Source: SZUA-36 sp963727635 (GTDB lineage: Bacteria > Pseudomonadota > Gammaproteobacteria > Xanthomonadales > SZUA-36). Taken from it: a stretch of DNA of 64,000 bases. The position numbers and the translations under genes are program-made. Below are positions 26,080-34,943 of the stretch, in pieces; within the stretch, counting starts at the first letter, position 1; each line of letters opens with the position of its first letter. The DNA lies in contig CAVSHP010000028.1 in the NCBI GenBank assembly GCA_963727635.1, forward strand, positions 56,117 to 120,116. The letters run 5' to 3'. Below the pieces are notes generated by a model. The model ran no database searches and was not told the DNA's origin. It saw nothing but the letters and a program-made list of their open reading frames with translations.

Positions 26080-26943
26080 ATGGGAGCATTAGCCATGCCG
26101 GCTAAAGCGGAGCAAAATCTACCCAAAGGCGAGCCAATCCTCAGCCACAAAAGTGACGCTGTAACGACACTGACGATGAACCGGCCCGAGCGTCTCAATG
26201 GCTGGACGCTGGAGATGATGGACGCACTCAAGGCGGCTTTGAAAACCGCTGCCGGAGACGATGAGACCAGGGTCGTGATCCTGACCGGTACGGATCCGTA
26301 CTACTGCGCGGGTGTTAAGCTGTCATCAACATTGCGGCCTGCCCATCCGCGTAAAATGCGCGCGCTGATCATCGAACACAACCAGGCGCTTTTTGATATG
26401 TTCCTGGACTTCCCCAAGCCCTTGCTGATCGCTGTCAATGGACCGGCCATCGGTGCCAGCGTAACCTCTGCGACACTCTGCGACGGTATCATCGCATCGG
26501 AGAAAGCAACCTTTTGGACCCCGTTTGCGGCGCTGGGTGTCCCACCCGAGGGCTGCTCAAGTGTGCAGTTCGCGCGTATCATGGGTCCTGAAAATGCCGC
26601 CAGGATGCTCGCCAGCGAAGGCTGGAAACCAACCGCCAGTGAAGCTCTCGAGGCCGGCCTGGTGCAATGGGCCACAACGCACGGGAAACTTGCGCAGGAG
26701 GCTCGCCGCATTGCCCTTGAATGGGTCAGGACGGGGGCGGAACGCAGCTACCGCGGCGGCAGCAGCCGCGATGAACTCAAGGCTGTCAACGCCAGCGAAT
26801 CAATCGCGCTCGCCGATGCGTTTTTAAGCACACCGTTCATCCGGGCGCAGTTGCGGTTTTTGTGGCGTAAAAAGAAGTGGGGGCCAGCCGCCATGTTCCT
26901 GGCCATGCTGGTCACGCGACCTTTCTGGTCACGTTTGCTTTGA
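26080..26943 (+). CDS. Enoyl-CoA hydratase/isomerase (crotonase) family protein
   Basis: A 287-residue crotonase. ATG 26095 is an alternative start with GGGAG at 26082-26086. The fold is marked by VTTLTMNRPERLNGWTLEMM, VVILTGTDPYYCAGVKLSS (oxyanion hole) and KPLLIAVNGPAIGASVTSAT, with LGVPPEGCSSVQFARIMG further on. The Glu in PPEGCSS corresponds to the second catalytic Glu of hydratases; the first position looks like Ala/Gly, suggesting isomerase-type chemistry. It would act on acyl-CoA substrates. A basic, hydrophobic tail (FLAMLVTRPFWSRLL) is unusual. The next gene follows after 16 bp. Confidence 0.85.
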   Translation: MGALAMPAKAEQNLPKGEPILSHKSDAVTTLTMNRPERLNGWTLEMMDALKAALKTAAGDDETRVVILTGTDPYYCAGVKLSSTLRPAHPRKMRALIIEHNQALFDMFLDFPKPLLIAVNGPAIGASVTSATLCDGIIASEKATFWTPFAALGVPPEGCSSVQFARIMGPENAARMLASEGWKPTASEALEAGLVQWATTHGKLAQEARRIALEWVRTGAERSYRGGSSRDELKAVNASESIALADAFLSTPFIRAQLRFLWRKKKWGPAAMFLAMLVTRPFWSRLL

Positions 26944-26959
26944 ATTTTAGGGATTCATC

Positions 26960-27955
26960 ATGTGGTTCGAAGAACTGACAGGTTTTACCGAGCATTCACC
27001 GGCGCAGGTTCGCTCAAACCTGGATTTGAATGGCAACAGCATTACCTCAAGGGTCAACGGCAAAACCTTTATCTGCGGCCGGCTTGAGACCCCGTCGCTG
27101 GCAGAATTGCGCGCCGCCGTACCGGAAAGCCCGGTGCCTTCAGGCCGGATCAGCATCCGCGAAGTCATCGCCGATGCACAAACGCTGCACGCTGATCCGG
27201 TCAATGCCGGCGCCCTGTTCCAGGTGGCGTCACAGTTCAACCTGCTCGAAATGGTTTCCCCGGATGTGACCCCTGAACAGGGCGTTGACCGCTACGAAGG
27301 CGATCATACCCAGGGTCCGGCCTGCGCGATTGCTGCCGGGGCGGGCACGATCTACCGGAATTACCTGCTAAAGTTAAACGGACGGAAGGGGCAGACGGCG
27401 GACAATCAGATCGATTGTCTGCGGGACATCGGCGCGACCCTCGGCAATACCGACGGACGACTGTGGCGCATGCAAAACGGCTATGCGCTGGCCTCGGCGA
27501 CGGGACTGACTGAAATTGCCGCCCGGCTCAAGGCCATGACAAAACAGGAACGTGACGCCTTGCGCAAGAAATTGCGTATCGGCATCCAGTGGGACACCCA
27601 GGTAACGATCCGGGACTGCCGCCACCTCGTTACCCAGGTATACGGTTCCGCGTTGCCGGTGGCCTATTCAGGACAAGCGGAAGGCTCATGTGAGAAATTT
27701 GCCCGCTTTATACTCGAGACATCCTACGAGGCGACTCTGTGGGCGGCCATTTTGAATTTTGCCAGGACCGGCAACAACCGGGTTTACCTGACCCTGTTGG
27801 GTGGAGGTGTTTTTGGCAATGAGGAAGACTGGATTATCGCCGCTATAGAGCGCTCGCTCGAGTTATTTTCCCATGTACCCCTGGATGTCGCCATCGTCAG
27901 TTACAAGGCATCAAAGCCAACCGTGAAGGAACTGGTCTCCCTCATCAAAAGCTGA
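26960..27955 (+). CDS. Uncharacterised protein, possibly macro-domain-like
   Basis: A 331-residue cytoplasmic protein 16 bp after the crotonase gene. I do not recognise it with confidence. GALFQVASQFNLLEMVSP, then GPACAIAAGAGTIYRNYLL and finally VYLTLLGGGVFGNEEDWIIA resemble the elements of a macro-domain: an Asn-containing strand after a glycine-rich binding loop, and the GGGVFG phosphate-binding loop. Macro-domains bind or hydrolyse ADP-ribose derivatives. The N-terminal 75 residues, starting MWFEELTGF, are an extra module. The close spacing suggests co-transcription with the crotonase gene. Confidence 0.55.
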   Translation: MWFEELTGFTEHSPAQVRSNLDLNGNSITSRVNGKTFICGRLETPSLAELRAAVPESPVPSGRISIREVIADAQTLHADPVNAGALFQVASQFNLLEMVSPDVTPEQGVDRYEGDHTQGPACAIAAGAGTIYRNYLLKLNGRKGQTADNQIDCLRDIGATLGNTDGRLWRMQNGYALASATGLTEIAARLKAMTKQERDALRKKLRIGIQWDTQVTIRDCRHLVTQVYGSALPVAYSGQAEGSCEKFARFILETSYEATLWAAILNFARTGNNRVYLTLLGGGVFGNEEDWIIAAIERSLELFSHVPLDVAIVSYKASKPTVKELVSLIKS

Positions 27956-28082
27956 TGTGCTGGCAATCTTCGCGAGACAGCATCCTTACTGATGGATAGT
28001 GTAAAATTCCAGATATATTCAATGACTGCGTTTGAGCCGCTACCAGACCCTGATTCCACACGCAAAATACATGGGTGAATCG

Positions 28083-30129
28083 ATGAATTATCTAAAAACC
28101 ATTGTGATTACACTGGCAACCCTTTTCGTCAGCACCACGGTATTGGGAAAACCCTTTACTGCAGATGACCTGGTCCGCCTGGACCGCGTCGGGAACCCTG
28201 TGCTGTCACCCGACGGCAGCAAAGTGGTTTACAGCGTGCGCACGACCGATATGGATGCCAACAAGGGCGTATACGATCTTTGGTGGAGCGGATTCAGCGA
28301 CGCTGAAACCCACCGCTTGACCACCCACGCTGCAAATGACACCAGTCCAGCCTGGTCAGCCGATGGCAAGGGGGTTTATTTCCTGTCAACGAGAAGCGGT
28401 TCTTCGCAGGTCTGGCGGATTGCGCTCGACGGCGGTGAAGCCAGACAGGTCACGGATTTGCCGGTAGATGTGGCAACATTTCGGCTCGCGCCGGATGGTG
28501 ACCAACTGGTATTTTCTGCCAGTGTTTACCTCGACTGTGAAAACCTGGCCTGTACTGCCGATCGCGACAAGGCAAAGCAAGACAGCCCGGACAGCGGTGT
28601 AATGTATGAGCACCTTTTCATACGGCACTGGGACCATTGGCTGGATGATAAATACTCACAGCTCTTTGCACTTGCACTGGATGAAAGCGGTGTCAGTGCC
28701 GGTGAACCGCTGCGATTGAGCAAGGGTATTCGCGCCGATATTCCTTCGCGTGTTTGGGGCGGTGTCGAGGAATACGCGGTTTCCCAAGATGGCGCAAAGG
28801 TCTATTTCGTCGCACGCATACGTGACCGTGATGAACCGACCTCCACCAATTATGATATTTACTCGGCGCCAATGAACGGCGATGGCGCGGTGGTCAACCT
28901 GACCTCGGCGAACAAGGCCTGGGACACTTGGCCGGTTTTGAGTCCGGATGGAAAAAGCCTGGCTTACCTGGCGATGTCACGGCCCGGTTTCGAAGCGGAC
29001 CGCTTCCAGGTCATGATCCGCGACCTCGAGTCAGGCAAGACCCGCACCCTTGCAGGCGACTGGGATCGTTCAGTTTCAGCCATGGCGTTCTCGCCGGCAG
29101 GAAAATCCCTGCTGGTGACTGCACAAAACCAGGGTAACCTCGCCTTGTGGGAGCTGGATATTAACAGCGGCCAACGCCGGAACCTGGTAGCCCAGGGCAA
29201 CGTCAGCGCTTTCGAAGCAGGTCCGCTGGGTATCGTGTTTGCCATGGATAACCTCAAATCACCTACTGAACTTTACGCGATTGATAATGGCGCCAAAAGA
29301 CCCGCCAATTGACCCGTTTCTCCGCGCCACAATTACAGGGCGTCGAGATGGGTGAGTTTGAGCAGTTTTCATTCACCGGCGCAAACCAGGAAAAAGTTTA
29401 TGGTTACGTCATGCAGCCGGCGGAATTTGAAAAGGGTAAAAAATATCCTGTCGCCTTCCTGATTCACGGCGGTCCACAGGGCAGCTTTGGCAATCATTTT
29501 CACTACCGTTGGAACCCGCAGACCTATGCAGGTCAGGGCTTTGCCGCGGTTTTCATCGATTTTCACGGTTCCACCGGTTACGGGCAGGACTTCACGGACA
29601 GCATCTCCGGCGACTGGGGCGGCAAACCGTTGATCGATCTCAAGCTCGGACTCGCGCCGCGCTGGAAAAATATCCATTTCTGAATGGCGAAAAGGTCTGT
29701 GCTTTGGGTGCGTCCTACGGCGGATACATGATCAACTGGATAGCGGGTAACTGGCCGGACCGTTTCAATTGCCTGGTCAATCATGACGGTATTTTCGATC
29801 AGCGCATGGCGTACTACACAACCGAGGAGCTATGGTTCCCGGAATGGGAAAATGGCGGGCCTTATTACGAACATGCCGCAAACTACGAAAAATACAATCC
29901 GGTCAATTACGTCGATCAATGGCGCACACCGATGCTGGTGGTCCACGGGCAACTGGACTACCGCTTGCCCGTGACCCAGGGTATTGCCACCTTCACAGCT
30001 CTGCAAAGAAGGGGTATCGAGAGCAAATTTCTGTATTTTCCGGATGAAAATCACTGGGTGCTGAAGCCGCAAAACTCCGTACAGTGGCATAACGAAGTGA
30101 ACCAGTGGCTGCATCATTACCTGGATTGA
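28083..30129 (+). CDS. S9-family peptidase (prolyl oligopeptidase/acylaminoacyl-peptidase type), two frameshifts
   Basis: Three frames in order (28083-29312, 29309-29683, 29509-30129) encode one protein of about 682 residues. The signal peptide is MNYLKTIVITLATLFVSTTV. A beta-propeller follows, with LSPDGSKVVYSVRTTDMD, PAWSADGKGVYFLSTRSGSS and VLSPDGKSLAYLAMS. The C-terminal alpha/beta-hydrolase has VAFLIHGGPQGSFGNHFHYR, the nucleophile GASYGGYMINW, Asp in GQLDYRLPV and His in PDENHWVLKP. One missing base near 29296 (a run of A) and one near 29656 (GCGCCGCGC) break the frame. It should cleave peptides in the periplasm. Confidence 0.85.
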
Positions 30130-30165
30130 AGACGGTTCTTTGGTGATTCTTCCAGGTTAATAGTT

Positions 30166-30185
30166 CGATAATTCTGGAATTATCG
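30166..30185. promoter_or_regulatory. Palindromic operator of the arsR-type gene
   Basis: CGATAATTCTGGAATTATCG is a near-perfect palindrome: 9-bp arms around a TG centre. It abuts the -35 box of the arsR promoter. Its core ATTCTGGAATTAT recurs at the start of the gshB gene (30555-30567). This is the pattern expected for an ArsR-family operator with autoregulation. Confidence 0.7.
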
Positions 30186-30214
30186 TTGATTTTTATTATC
30201 AAAGATCTTATGCT
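30186..30214 (+). promoter_or_regulatory. arsR promoter, probably giving a leaderless transcript
   Basis: TTGATT at 30186-30191 and TATGCT at 30209-30214 are spaced by 17 bp. The start codon at 30221 lies only 7 bp beyond the -10 box and has no Shine-Dalgarno, so transcription probably starts at or next to the ATG. Confidence 0.55.
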
Positions 30215-30220
30215 TGGTCC

Positions 30221-30526
30221 ATGGAACTCGAAAACGCCGCAAAACAACTCGAAGCACTGGGCAACCTGACCCGGCTCGCGATATACCGCAATCTCGTCCA
30301 GGCCGGGTCCGATGGCAGCCCGGTAGGTGATATCCGGGATGTACTGGATATACCTGCATCAACGCTTTCACACCATATTGCCAAGCTGGTTAATACAGGT
30401 CTTGTGACCCAGGAGCGCGACAGCCGCAGCCTGGTTTGCAGGGTTGACTATGAAAACATGGATAGCCTGATGGCCTTCCTCGTGCAGAATTGCTGTACCG
30501 AGGACTGGATTATCCAGGCTGAATAG
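30221..30526 (+). CDS. ArsR-family repressor with vicinal cysteines
   Basis: A 101-residue winged-helix regulator. EALGNLTRLAIYRNLVQAGS, GDIRDVLDIPASTLSHHIAK and LVNTGLVTQERDSRSLVCRV are the ArsR fold. Metal(loid) sensing in the family uses cysteines that differ between branches. Here C91-C92 lie in the C-terminal helix (FLVQNCCTEDW), as in the Acidithiobacillus-type arsenite sensor, with C73 on the wing. The third distal Cys of that type is absent. I infer an arsenite- or thiol-reactive repressor. It is preceded by a palindromic operator and followed, after 39 bp, by the gshB-like gene that shares the operator core. Confidence 0.85.
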   Translation: MELENAAKQLEALGNLTRLAIYRNLVQAGSDGSPVGDIRDVLDIPASTLSHHIAKLVNTGLVTQERDSRSLVCRVDYENMDSLMAFLVQNCCTEDWIIQAE

Positions 30527-30549
30527 TCACTTTTTTTAACACTTTATTT

Positions 30550-30569
30550 CGAACATTCTGGAATTATGG
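30550..30569. promoter_or_regulatory. Second copy of the ArsR operator core at the gshB-like start
   Basis: CGAACATTCTGGAATTATGG shares 13 identical bases (ATTCTGGAATTAT) with the arsR operator. It covers the presumed ATG at 30566, so binding here would block initiation or early elongation of the gshB-like gene. Confidence 0.55.
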
Positions 30570-31627
30570 ATTTATCTGTGAATACACCCGCAAAATTCCT
30601 TTTCATCATGGATCCGGCTGAAACCCTGAACCTGAAAACTGAAACTTCGCTGTTGCTGATGCAGGAACTTATCAAACGGCAGCATCTGGTCTACTGGCTG
30701 CAGCAGGAGGACCTTGCCCTCTATCATGACCAGCCGATGGGCAAGGTATACCAGGTCACCGGAACAGAGCCCATGCAGCGCAACGTACCGGCATGGGAAA
30801 ACCTGAACGGTTTCGATGCCGTGCTGGTGCGCAAGGATCCGCCCTTTGATACCCTGTTTTTGCAATTGACCCTGATTCTCGATCACCTCGACCCGCGCAT
30901 TGCCCAGTTTAACGACGTCAGGGCACTGAGGGATTTCAACGAAAAGATACTGCCCCTTCGCTGGCCGGGGTTTACACCACCGACCCTGATCAGTATGAAT
31001 GCCGAGCAGATCGCGAGCTTCAGCGAAGAACACCAAAGCGTCGTATTGAAACCGCTGAATGACTGCTCCGGACGTGGTATCAGAAAAATTGACTTGGAGG
31101 CAGGCGGAGATTTCCGTGTACAGATTGCAGAAGCACTGCGCGATGAACAGGGCAGATTGCGTTTTTTGCTTGCGCAGAAATATCTGCCTGCCGTCAGCCG
31201 TGGTGACAAGCGGGTATACCTGGTCAACGGTGAACCGTTTGGTATGGTGAACCGCATTCCCGCAGAGGGCAGGTTTCTCGCCAATATTCACCAGGGTGCG
31301 ACCTGCGAAGCAACTTCGCTTGAACCCCGGGAGGTTCAGATCATCACATCCATAGCGCCGTTCCTGCGTGAACATGGAATCTTTTTGGCCGGCGCTGATT
31401 TCATCGGTGGTTACCTGACAGAACTCAACATCACCAGCCCCTCGGCAGTCCGCCAGATCAACGAAGTCAGCGGCGAAGAGGTACACCAGCGGGTCGTGGA
31501 TGCGATGCTGGATTACATGGGTATCGCTGAGCCTGTACCGGCGGAAATCAAGGCAGTGACCGCCATGGCTCAAAATCGCCATGTGAATCCGTGCTGCTCC
31601 GCCCCGGCTTGTTGTGCCGGGATATAA
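30566..31627 (+). CDS. gshB: Glutathione synthetase-like ATP-grasp enzyme with a cysteine-rich tail
   Basis: A 353-residue GshB-type ATP-grasp ligase, expected to join gamma-glutamylcysteine to glycine. KFLFIMDPAETLNLKTETSL, DAVLVRKDPPFDTLFLQLTL, LKPLNDCSGRGIRK and YLPAVSRGDKRVYLVNGEP with GAD-FIGG and LNITSPS cover the family motifs. The tail is unusual: C343-C344 and C349-C350 (CCSAPACC), a potential thiol/metalloid-binding end not found in E. coli GshB. An alternative GTG start exists at 30578. The overlap with the ArsR operator core suggests induction by a metalloid or thiol stress. Confidence 0.85.
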   Translation: MDLSVNTPAKFLFIMDPAETLNLKTETSLLLMQELIKRQHLVYWLQQEDLALYHDQPMGKVYQVTGTEPMQRNVPAWENLNGFDAVLVRKDPPFDTLFLQLTLILDHLDPRIAQFNDVRALRDFNEKILPLRWPGFTPPTLISMNAEQIASFSEEHQSVVLKPLNDCSGRGIRKIDLEAGGDFRVQIAEALRDEQGRLRFLLAQKYLPAVSRGDKRVYLVNGEPFGMVNRIPAEGRFLANIHQGATCEATSLEPREVQIITSIAPFLREHGIFLAGADFIGGYLTELNITSPSAVRQINEVSGEEVHQRVVDAMLDYMGIAEPVPAEIKAVTAMAQNRHVNPCCSAPACCAGI

Positions 31628-31695
31628 CAGGGCGGGATGTTCACAAGACGCCTTCAAGGATGGAAAAACTGCTTGATTCAAAGCACAATCAAAGC

Positions 31696-32058
31696 ATGGA
31701 CAAAGACGACCTCAACACCTTAAAACTCCGTTTGCGTGAATTTGCCGATACACGCGACTGGAACCAGTTTCACTCGCCAAAGAATCTTTGCATGGCGCTC
31801 GGCGTCGAGGTTGCGGAGATCAACGAGCATTTCCAATGGCTCACCGAAGAGCAGAGCAAAAACCTGCCGCAGGACAAGCTCGACGAGGTGGCGACCGAGC
31901 TTGCCGATACGTTGCTTTACCTGGTCCGGCTGGCAGACAAGCTCAATATAGACCTGGCCGCCGCCGCATCCGCCAAGATCTTAATCAACGAAAAGAAGTA
32001 CCCCGTCGATATGGCCCGGGGTAACGCCAGGAAATACACCGAATTCGTCAGCAAGTGA
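31696..32058 (+). CDS. MazG-like nucleotide pyrophosphohydrolase
   Basis: A 120-residue all-alpha NTP pyrophosphatase, starting at ATG 31696 as its N-terminus matches the family; the frame is open from 31591. The metal-binding motif is GVEVAEINEHFQW followed by DEVATELADTLLYLVRLADK, as in MazG/RS21-C6 (dCTPase-like) proteins that house-clean non-canonical nucleotides. FADTRDWNQFHSPKNLCMAL is the typical RS21-C6 N-terminus. It lies 68 bp behind gshB on the same strand. Confidence 0.88.
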   Translation: MDKDDLNTLKLRLREFADTRDWNQFHSPKNLCMALGVEVAEINEHFQWLTEEQSKNLPQDKLDEVATELADTLLYLVRLADKLNIDLAAAASAKILINEKKYPVDMARGNARKYTEFVSK

Positions 32059-32068
32059 TCGTGAATCC

Positions 32069-32284
32069 TTGAATCCGCTCAATCCGAAAAAGCTGCTCAA
32101 TAGCAAGTGGACGGCTGTAAACCCTTCACGAAAGGAAAAACATTTCCTGGTTACCGAGGTGAAATATGACGAGGACGGCGCTGTCATTCACTGCCTGGTG
32201 GAAGCTGTTATGACCCGGCGCTCTTTCTCAATTTCGTGGCGGGACTTTAAGAAATCCAGCGAATGGATCGCCGGATGGCAATGA
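32069..32284 (+). CDS. TIGR02450-type small Trp-rich protein
   Basis: A 71-residue protein starting at TTG 32069, ten bp after the mazG-like stop. NPKKLLNSKWTAVNPSRKEK, HFLVTEVKYDEDG and SFSISWRDFKKSSEWIAGWQ match the conserved TIGR02450 small Trp-rich family, which is widespread in gammaproteobacteria and of unknown function. The family's W-T-A and C-terminal W-x-x-GW residues are conserved. The TTG start is supported by homology rather than by a Shine-Dalgarno. Confidence 0.82.
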   Translation: MNPLNPKKLLNSKWTAVNPSRKEKHFLVTEVKYDEDGAVIHCLVEAVMTRRSFSISWRDFKKSSEWIAGWQ

Positions 32285-32461
32285 AATAACCCGCCGCGCC
32301 CGCGACGGACAGCACCCGCAAATGTACAAGCAACTGACTTAAATCAATTTTACCGATCGATTTTGAGCATAGCATGACTCACCAAAATATTTATTTAGGC
32401 TTTGAACCGAAATAAAAAGAGCCTGGGAATTAATTTATCCACGCCATGCGGGACGATAACC

Positions 32462-32935
32462 ATGCGTATAAAAGACATTCTTGAATTAAAAGGTACCGAG
32501 GTCGTGTCAATAGACGCCGGTCAGTCCATTCATGCTGCCATCGTCATGTTGAACCAACATGGCATCGGCTCCCTGATCGTGACCGGGGATGACGGCCAGA
32601 TCGTCGGTATTGTCACCGAACGGGATATCCTGAAAAGCTGTGGTGAAAACTGCACCCACCTGCAAACCACGACACCGGCCGAAAAGGCCACCTGCCCATT
32701 CATGATCCGCGACATCATGTCGAAAGATCTCGTCATCGGCGTGCCCAACGATGACCTCAACTATGTCATGGGCGTCATGACCAAACACCATATCAGGCAT
32801 CTGCCGGTGCTTGACAATGGCAAGCTGGCTGGAATGATCTCGATCGGTGACCTGGTCAATGCGCACTTTGAAGAGAACATATTCGAAAGCAGGACACTCA
32901 AGGACTATATTCATACCTGGGGGCGGGCGCATTAG
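32462..32935 (+). CDS. CBS-domain pair protein with cysteines in the linker
   Basis: A 157-residue tandem CBS protein from ATG 32462. CBS1 spans about 8-58 (SIHAAIVMLNQHGIGSLIVT, IVGIVTERDIL) and CBS2 about 83-145 (DLNYVMGVMTKHHIRHLPVL, MISIGDLVNAHFE). Such proteins bind adenosyl nucleotides and regulate partner enzymes. Between the two CBS units sits SCGENCTHLQ...TCPF with C60, C64 and C78, a short Cys-containing insertion that most CBS pairs lack. It could bind a metal or react with oxidants. Confidence 0.85.
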   Translation: MRIKDILELKGTEVVSIDAGQSIHAAIVMLNQHGIGSLIVTGDDGQIVGIVTERDILKSCGENCTHLQTTTPAEKATCPFMIRDIMSKDLVIGVPNDDLNYVMGVMTKHHIRHLPVLDNGKLAGMISIGDLVNAHFEENIFESRTLKDYIHTWGRAH

Positions 32936-32994
32936 TCGGACTTAGCGACGGAACCGGACAGCTGGCGGCGAACAACCCGGAAAGGGTTGTCAGT

Positions 32995-34842
32995 TTAGCG
33001 CTTTGACGGGTCCCACCACTTTTCCAGCAGGCTGATAAACCTCGGTTGATCCCGTATCGGGTCCATGTGAATGTCCGTGTTGAGCAAAATAGTACCGGGA
33101 TCGCCGATCTCCCAGGCGTGCTCGAGGGCATCGAGCGCTTTTTCTGTTTCACCCCACTGGGCGTAGATCTGCGCGTATTGATAAGAGGCATCATCAGCTT
33201 CGACGGTGATCAGTTCTTCCAGGGCTTGTTGGGCCCTGGCCCGGTCCCCGAGTTTGTCATACGCAATTGCCAAACCCGTCAACCGTATGAAGGCCAATGG
33301 TTCTTTGTTGAACAACTCAATGGCTTTTTTTGTTTCACCCTGTCGCATCATCCAGCAATTGGCAAGACCGCCGTTATAACGACTCGCACCAGGCACCAGG
33401 CTTAGCGCACGCCCGGTCACTTCTGCAGCTTCATCACATCGGCCCAGCAACCCGTATGCGTTCCTGACATTGGTCAAGGACCTTAAATTTAGCGGGTCCC
33501 GGGCCTGGGCTTCGAGGGCATACTCCATGGCCTCATCCTTCCGGTTCAGCACCATCATTAAACCTGACATGTCATTCAATGCTTCAATATCTCCCGGACT
33601 TAAAAGCAGGGCCTGCTTGATGGCGGCTTCTGCTTCCGACCACTTCATTTCAATCATCGACACCCGCGATACCGCCAGGTGGCTTTCCGGCAGGTTTGGG
33701 TCCATGTCGATCATCTTGTCAGCAAGATTACGGAGCTGGATTGCGCCTTCCTTGTAATCGATAGAACCCGCGCGATGCCTGTAATTCATCACACCAAATT
33801 GCCCAAACCAGGCCAGCGTGAAGTCGGGGTCGAGTTCCAGCGCACGCTGAAACAACTGTTCTGCTTCATCTTGTAACTGCACATCGTCGGGATCACGTAA
33901 AAACAGGTAGCGGCCACGCATATAGGCCTCGTAGGCCTGCGTATTGGTGGTGTCGGTGTGGACCAGTTTTTCCGTTGAATCACCCAACAGTGCTGAACTC
34001 AGCTCACCGACAACGCGGGTTGCAATCTCCTCCTGGATGGCAAAAATATCATCCAGTTCACGGTCGAAGGTATCCGACCACAGGTGGTATCCATCTTCCG
34101 CCTTGATCAACTGTGCGGTTATTCGGACCCGGTTTTGCGCTTTCCTGACACTACCTTCCAAAATATGGGTGACACCAAGTGTTTGCCCTATTTCGCGGAG
34201 GTCGGTGTTCTTGCCCTTGAACGCGAATGAGGAGGTACGCCCGGTGACTTTGAGCTCCTTGATCCTGGCCAGTGAATTGAGCAACTCCTCGGTCAGACCA
34301 TCGGAAAAATATTCGTTTTCAGCATCGCCGCTCATATTGACGAACGGCAGCACGGCGATGGATCTATCCGGTTGGGTGCCTTGTTGCGCTGCAAGCCCGG
34401 CCGCCTGTGCTGATTCCGCCTGTACAGATTCCTCGGCCAGTACCTGTTCCTTGACCTCCTGTTTTGCCGCTTCGACCAGGGCCGCATCACGCGCGGCGCT
34501 GAGCACGAACTTGTCAATCACGAAATAGCCGAGCGCCAGGATCAATACACCGACGATGGCATTATTCAGTTTGCGGCCGGTTTCTGAAGTGATCGACTGT
34601 GAGCGGTCGACCTCGCTTTCACGCTTGAGCCCCTCGGGGGTCATTTCAAAGGCCCAGGCAAAAAACAGTGCGAACGGCAGACCGGTACCGAGTAACACCA
34701 GTACCGTTTTCATCACCCAGTCGGGTGTGCCAAAACTCTCGAAAATCAGTTGCAAAACCTGCGCCACCAACCAGGCAATCACGACGTAGGCGGCACCGAC
34801 CTTGAAGACGTTTCTGCGTTTGAGTTCGTTAAACAGTGACAA
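32995..34842 (-). CDS. Membrane TPR protein with TolB-like/adenylate-cyclase-associated N-terminal region
   Basis: A 615-residue inner-membrane protein. Two N-terminal hydrophobic segments (VFKVGAAYVVIAWLVAQVLQ; NAIVGVLILALGYFVIDKFV) bracket a GLPFALFFAWAFEMTPEGLK motif common in gammaproteobacterial signalling proteins. An Ala/Glu linker follows. The TolB-like domain is SIAVLPFVNMSGDAENEYFS, GLTEELLNSLARIKELKVTG, THILEGSVRKAQNRVRITAQ and LWSDTFDRELDDIFAIQEEI. A TPR array covers the C-terminal half (QAYEAYMRGRYLFLRDPDDV onward), ending in MDPIRDQPRFISLLEKWWDP. It has no cyclase, kinase or HTH domain, so it is probably a scaffold or regulator. Convergent with the CBS gene. Confidence 0.85.
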   Translation of the reverse strand: MSLFNELKRRNVFKVGAAYVVIAWLVAQVLQLIFESFGTPDWVMKTVLVLLGTGLPFALFFAWAFEMTPEGLKRESEVDRSQSITSETGRKLNNAIVGVLILALGYFVIDKFVLSAARDAALVEAAKQEVKEQVLAEESVQAESAQAAGLAAQQGTQPDRSIAVLPFVNMSGDAENEYFSDGLTEELLNSLARIKELKVTGRTSSFAFKGKNTDLREIGQTLGVTHILEGSVRKAQNRVRITAQLIKAEDGYHLWSDTFDRELDDIFAIQEEIATRVVGELSSALLGDSTEKLVHTDTTNTQAYEAYMRGRYLFLRDPDDVQLQDEAEQLFQRALELDPDFTLAWFGQFGVMNYRHRAGSIDYKEGAIQLRNLADKMIDMDPNLPESHLAVSRVSMIEMKWSEAEAAIKQALLLSPGDIEALNDMSGLMMVLNRKDEAMEYALEAQARDPLNLRSLTNVRNAYGLLGRCDEAAEVTGRALSLVPGASRYNGGLANCWMMRQGETKKAIELFNKEPLAFIRLTGLAIAYDKLGDRARAQQALEELITVEADDASYQYAQIYAQWGETEKALDALEHAWEIGDPGTILLNTDIHMDPIRDQPRFISLLEKWWDPSKR

Positions 34843-34943
34843 TGGCTGGCTTCTTGTTGGGCTTGGTTGCTACTAAGCATAGTTGCTTGGGCTGCAAATG
34901 CCAAAGCATCATTGTTATTCAGGATAGCGGGGGTTGTGATTCA

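Noticed and set aside
31603..31621. Hairpin CCCGGC...GCCGGG as a terminator after gshB
   Set aside because: It lies inside the last codons of gshB and is not followed by a T-tract.
30572..31681. 369-residue frame antisense to gshB
   Set aside because: The gshB strand carries the ATP-grasp motifs; the antisense frame shows no recognisable fold.
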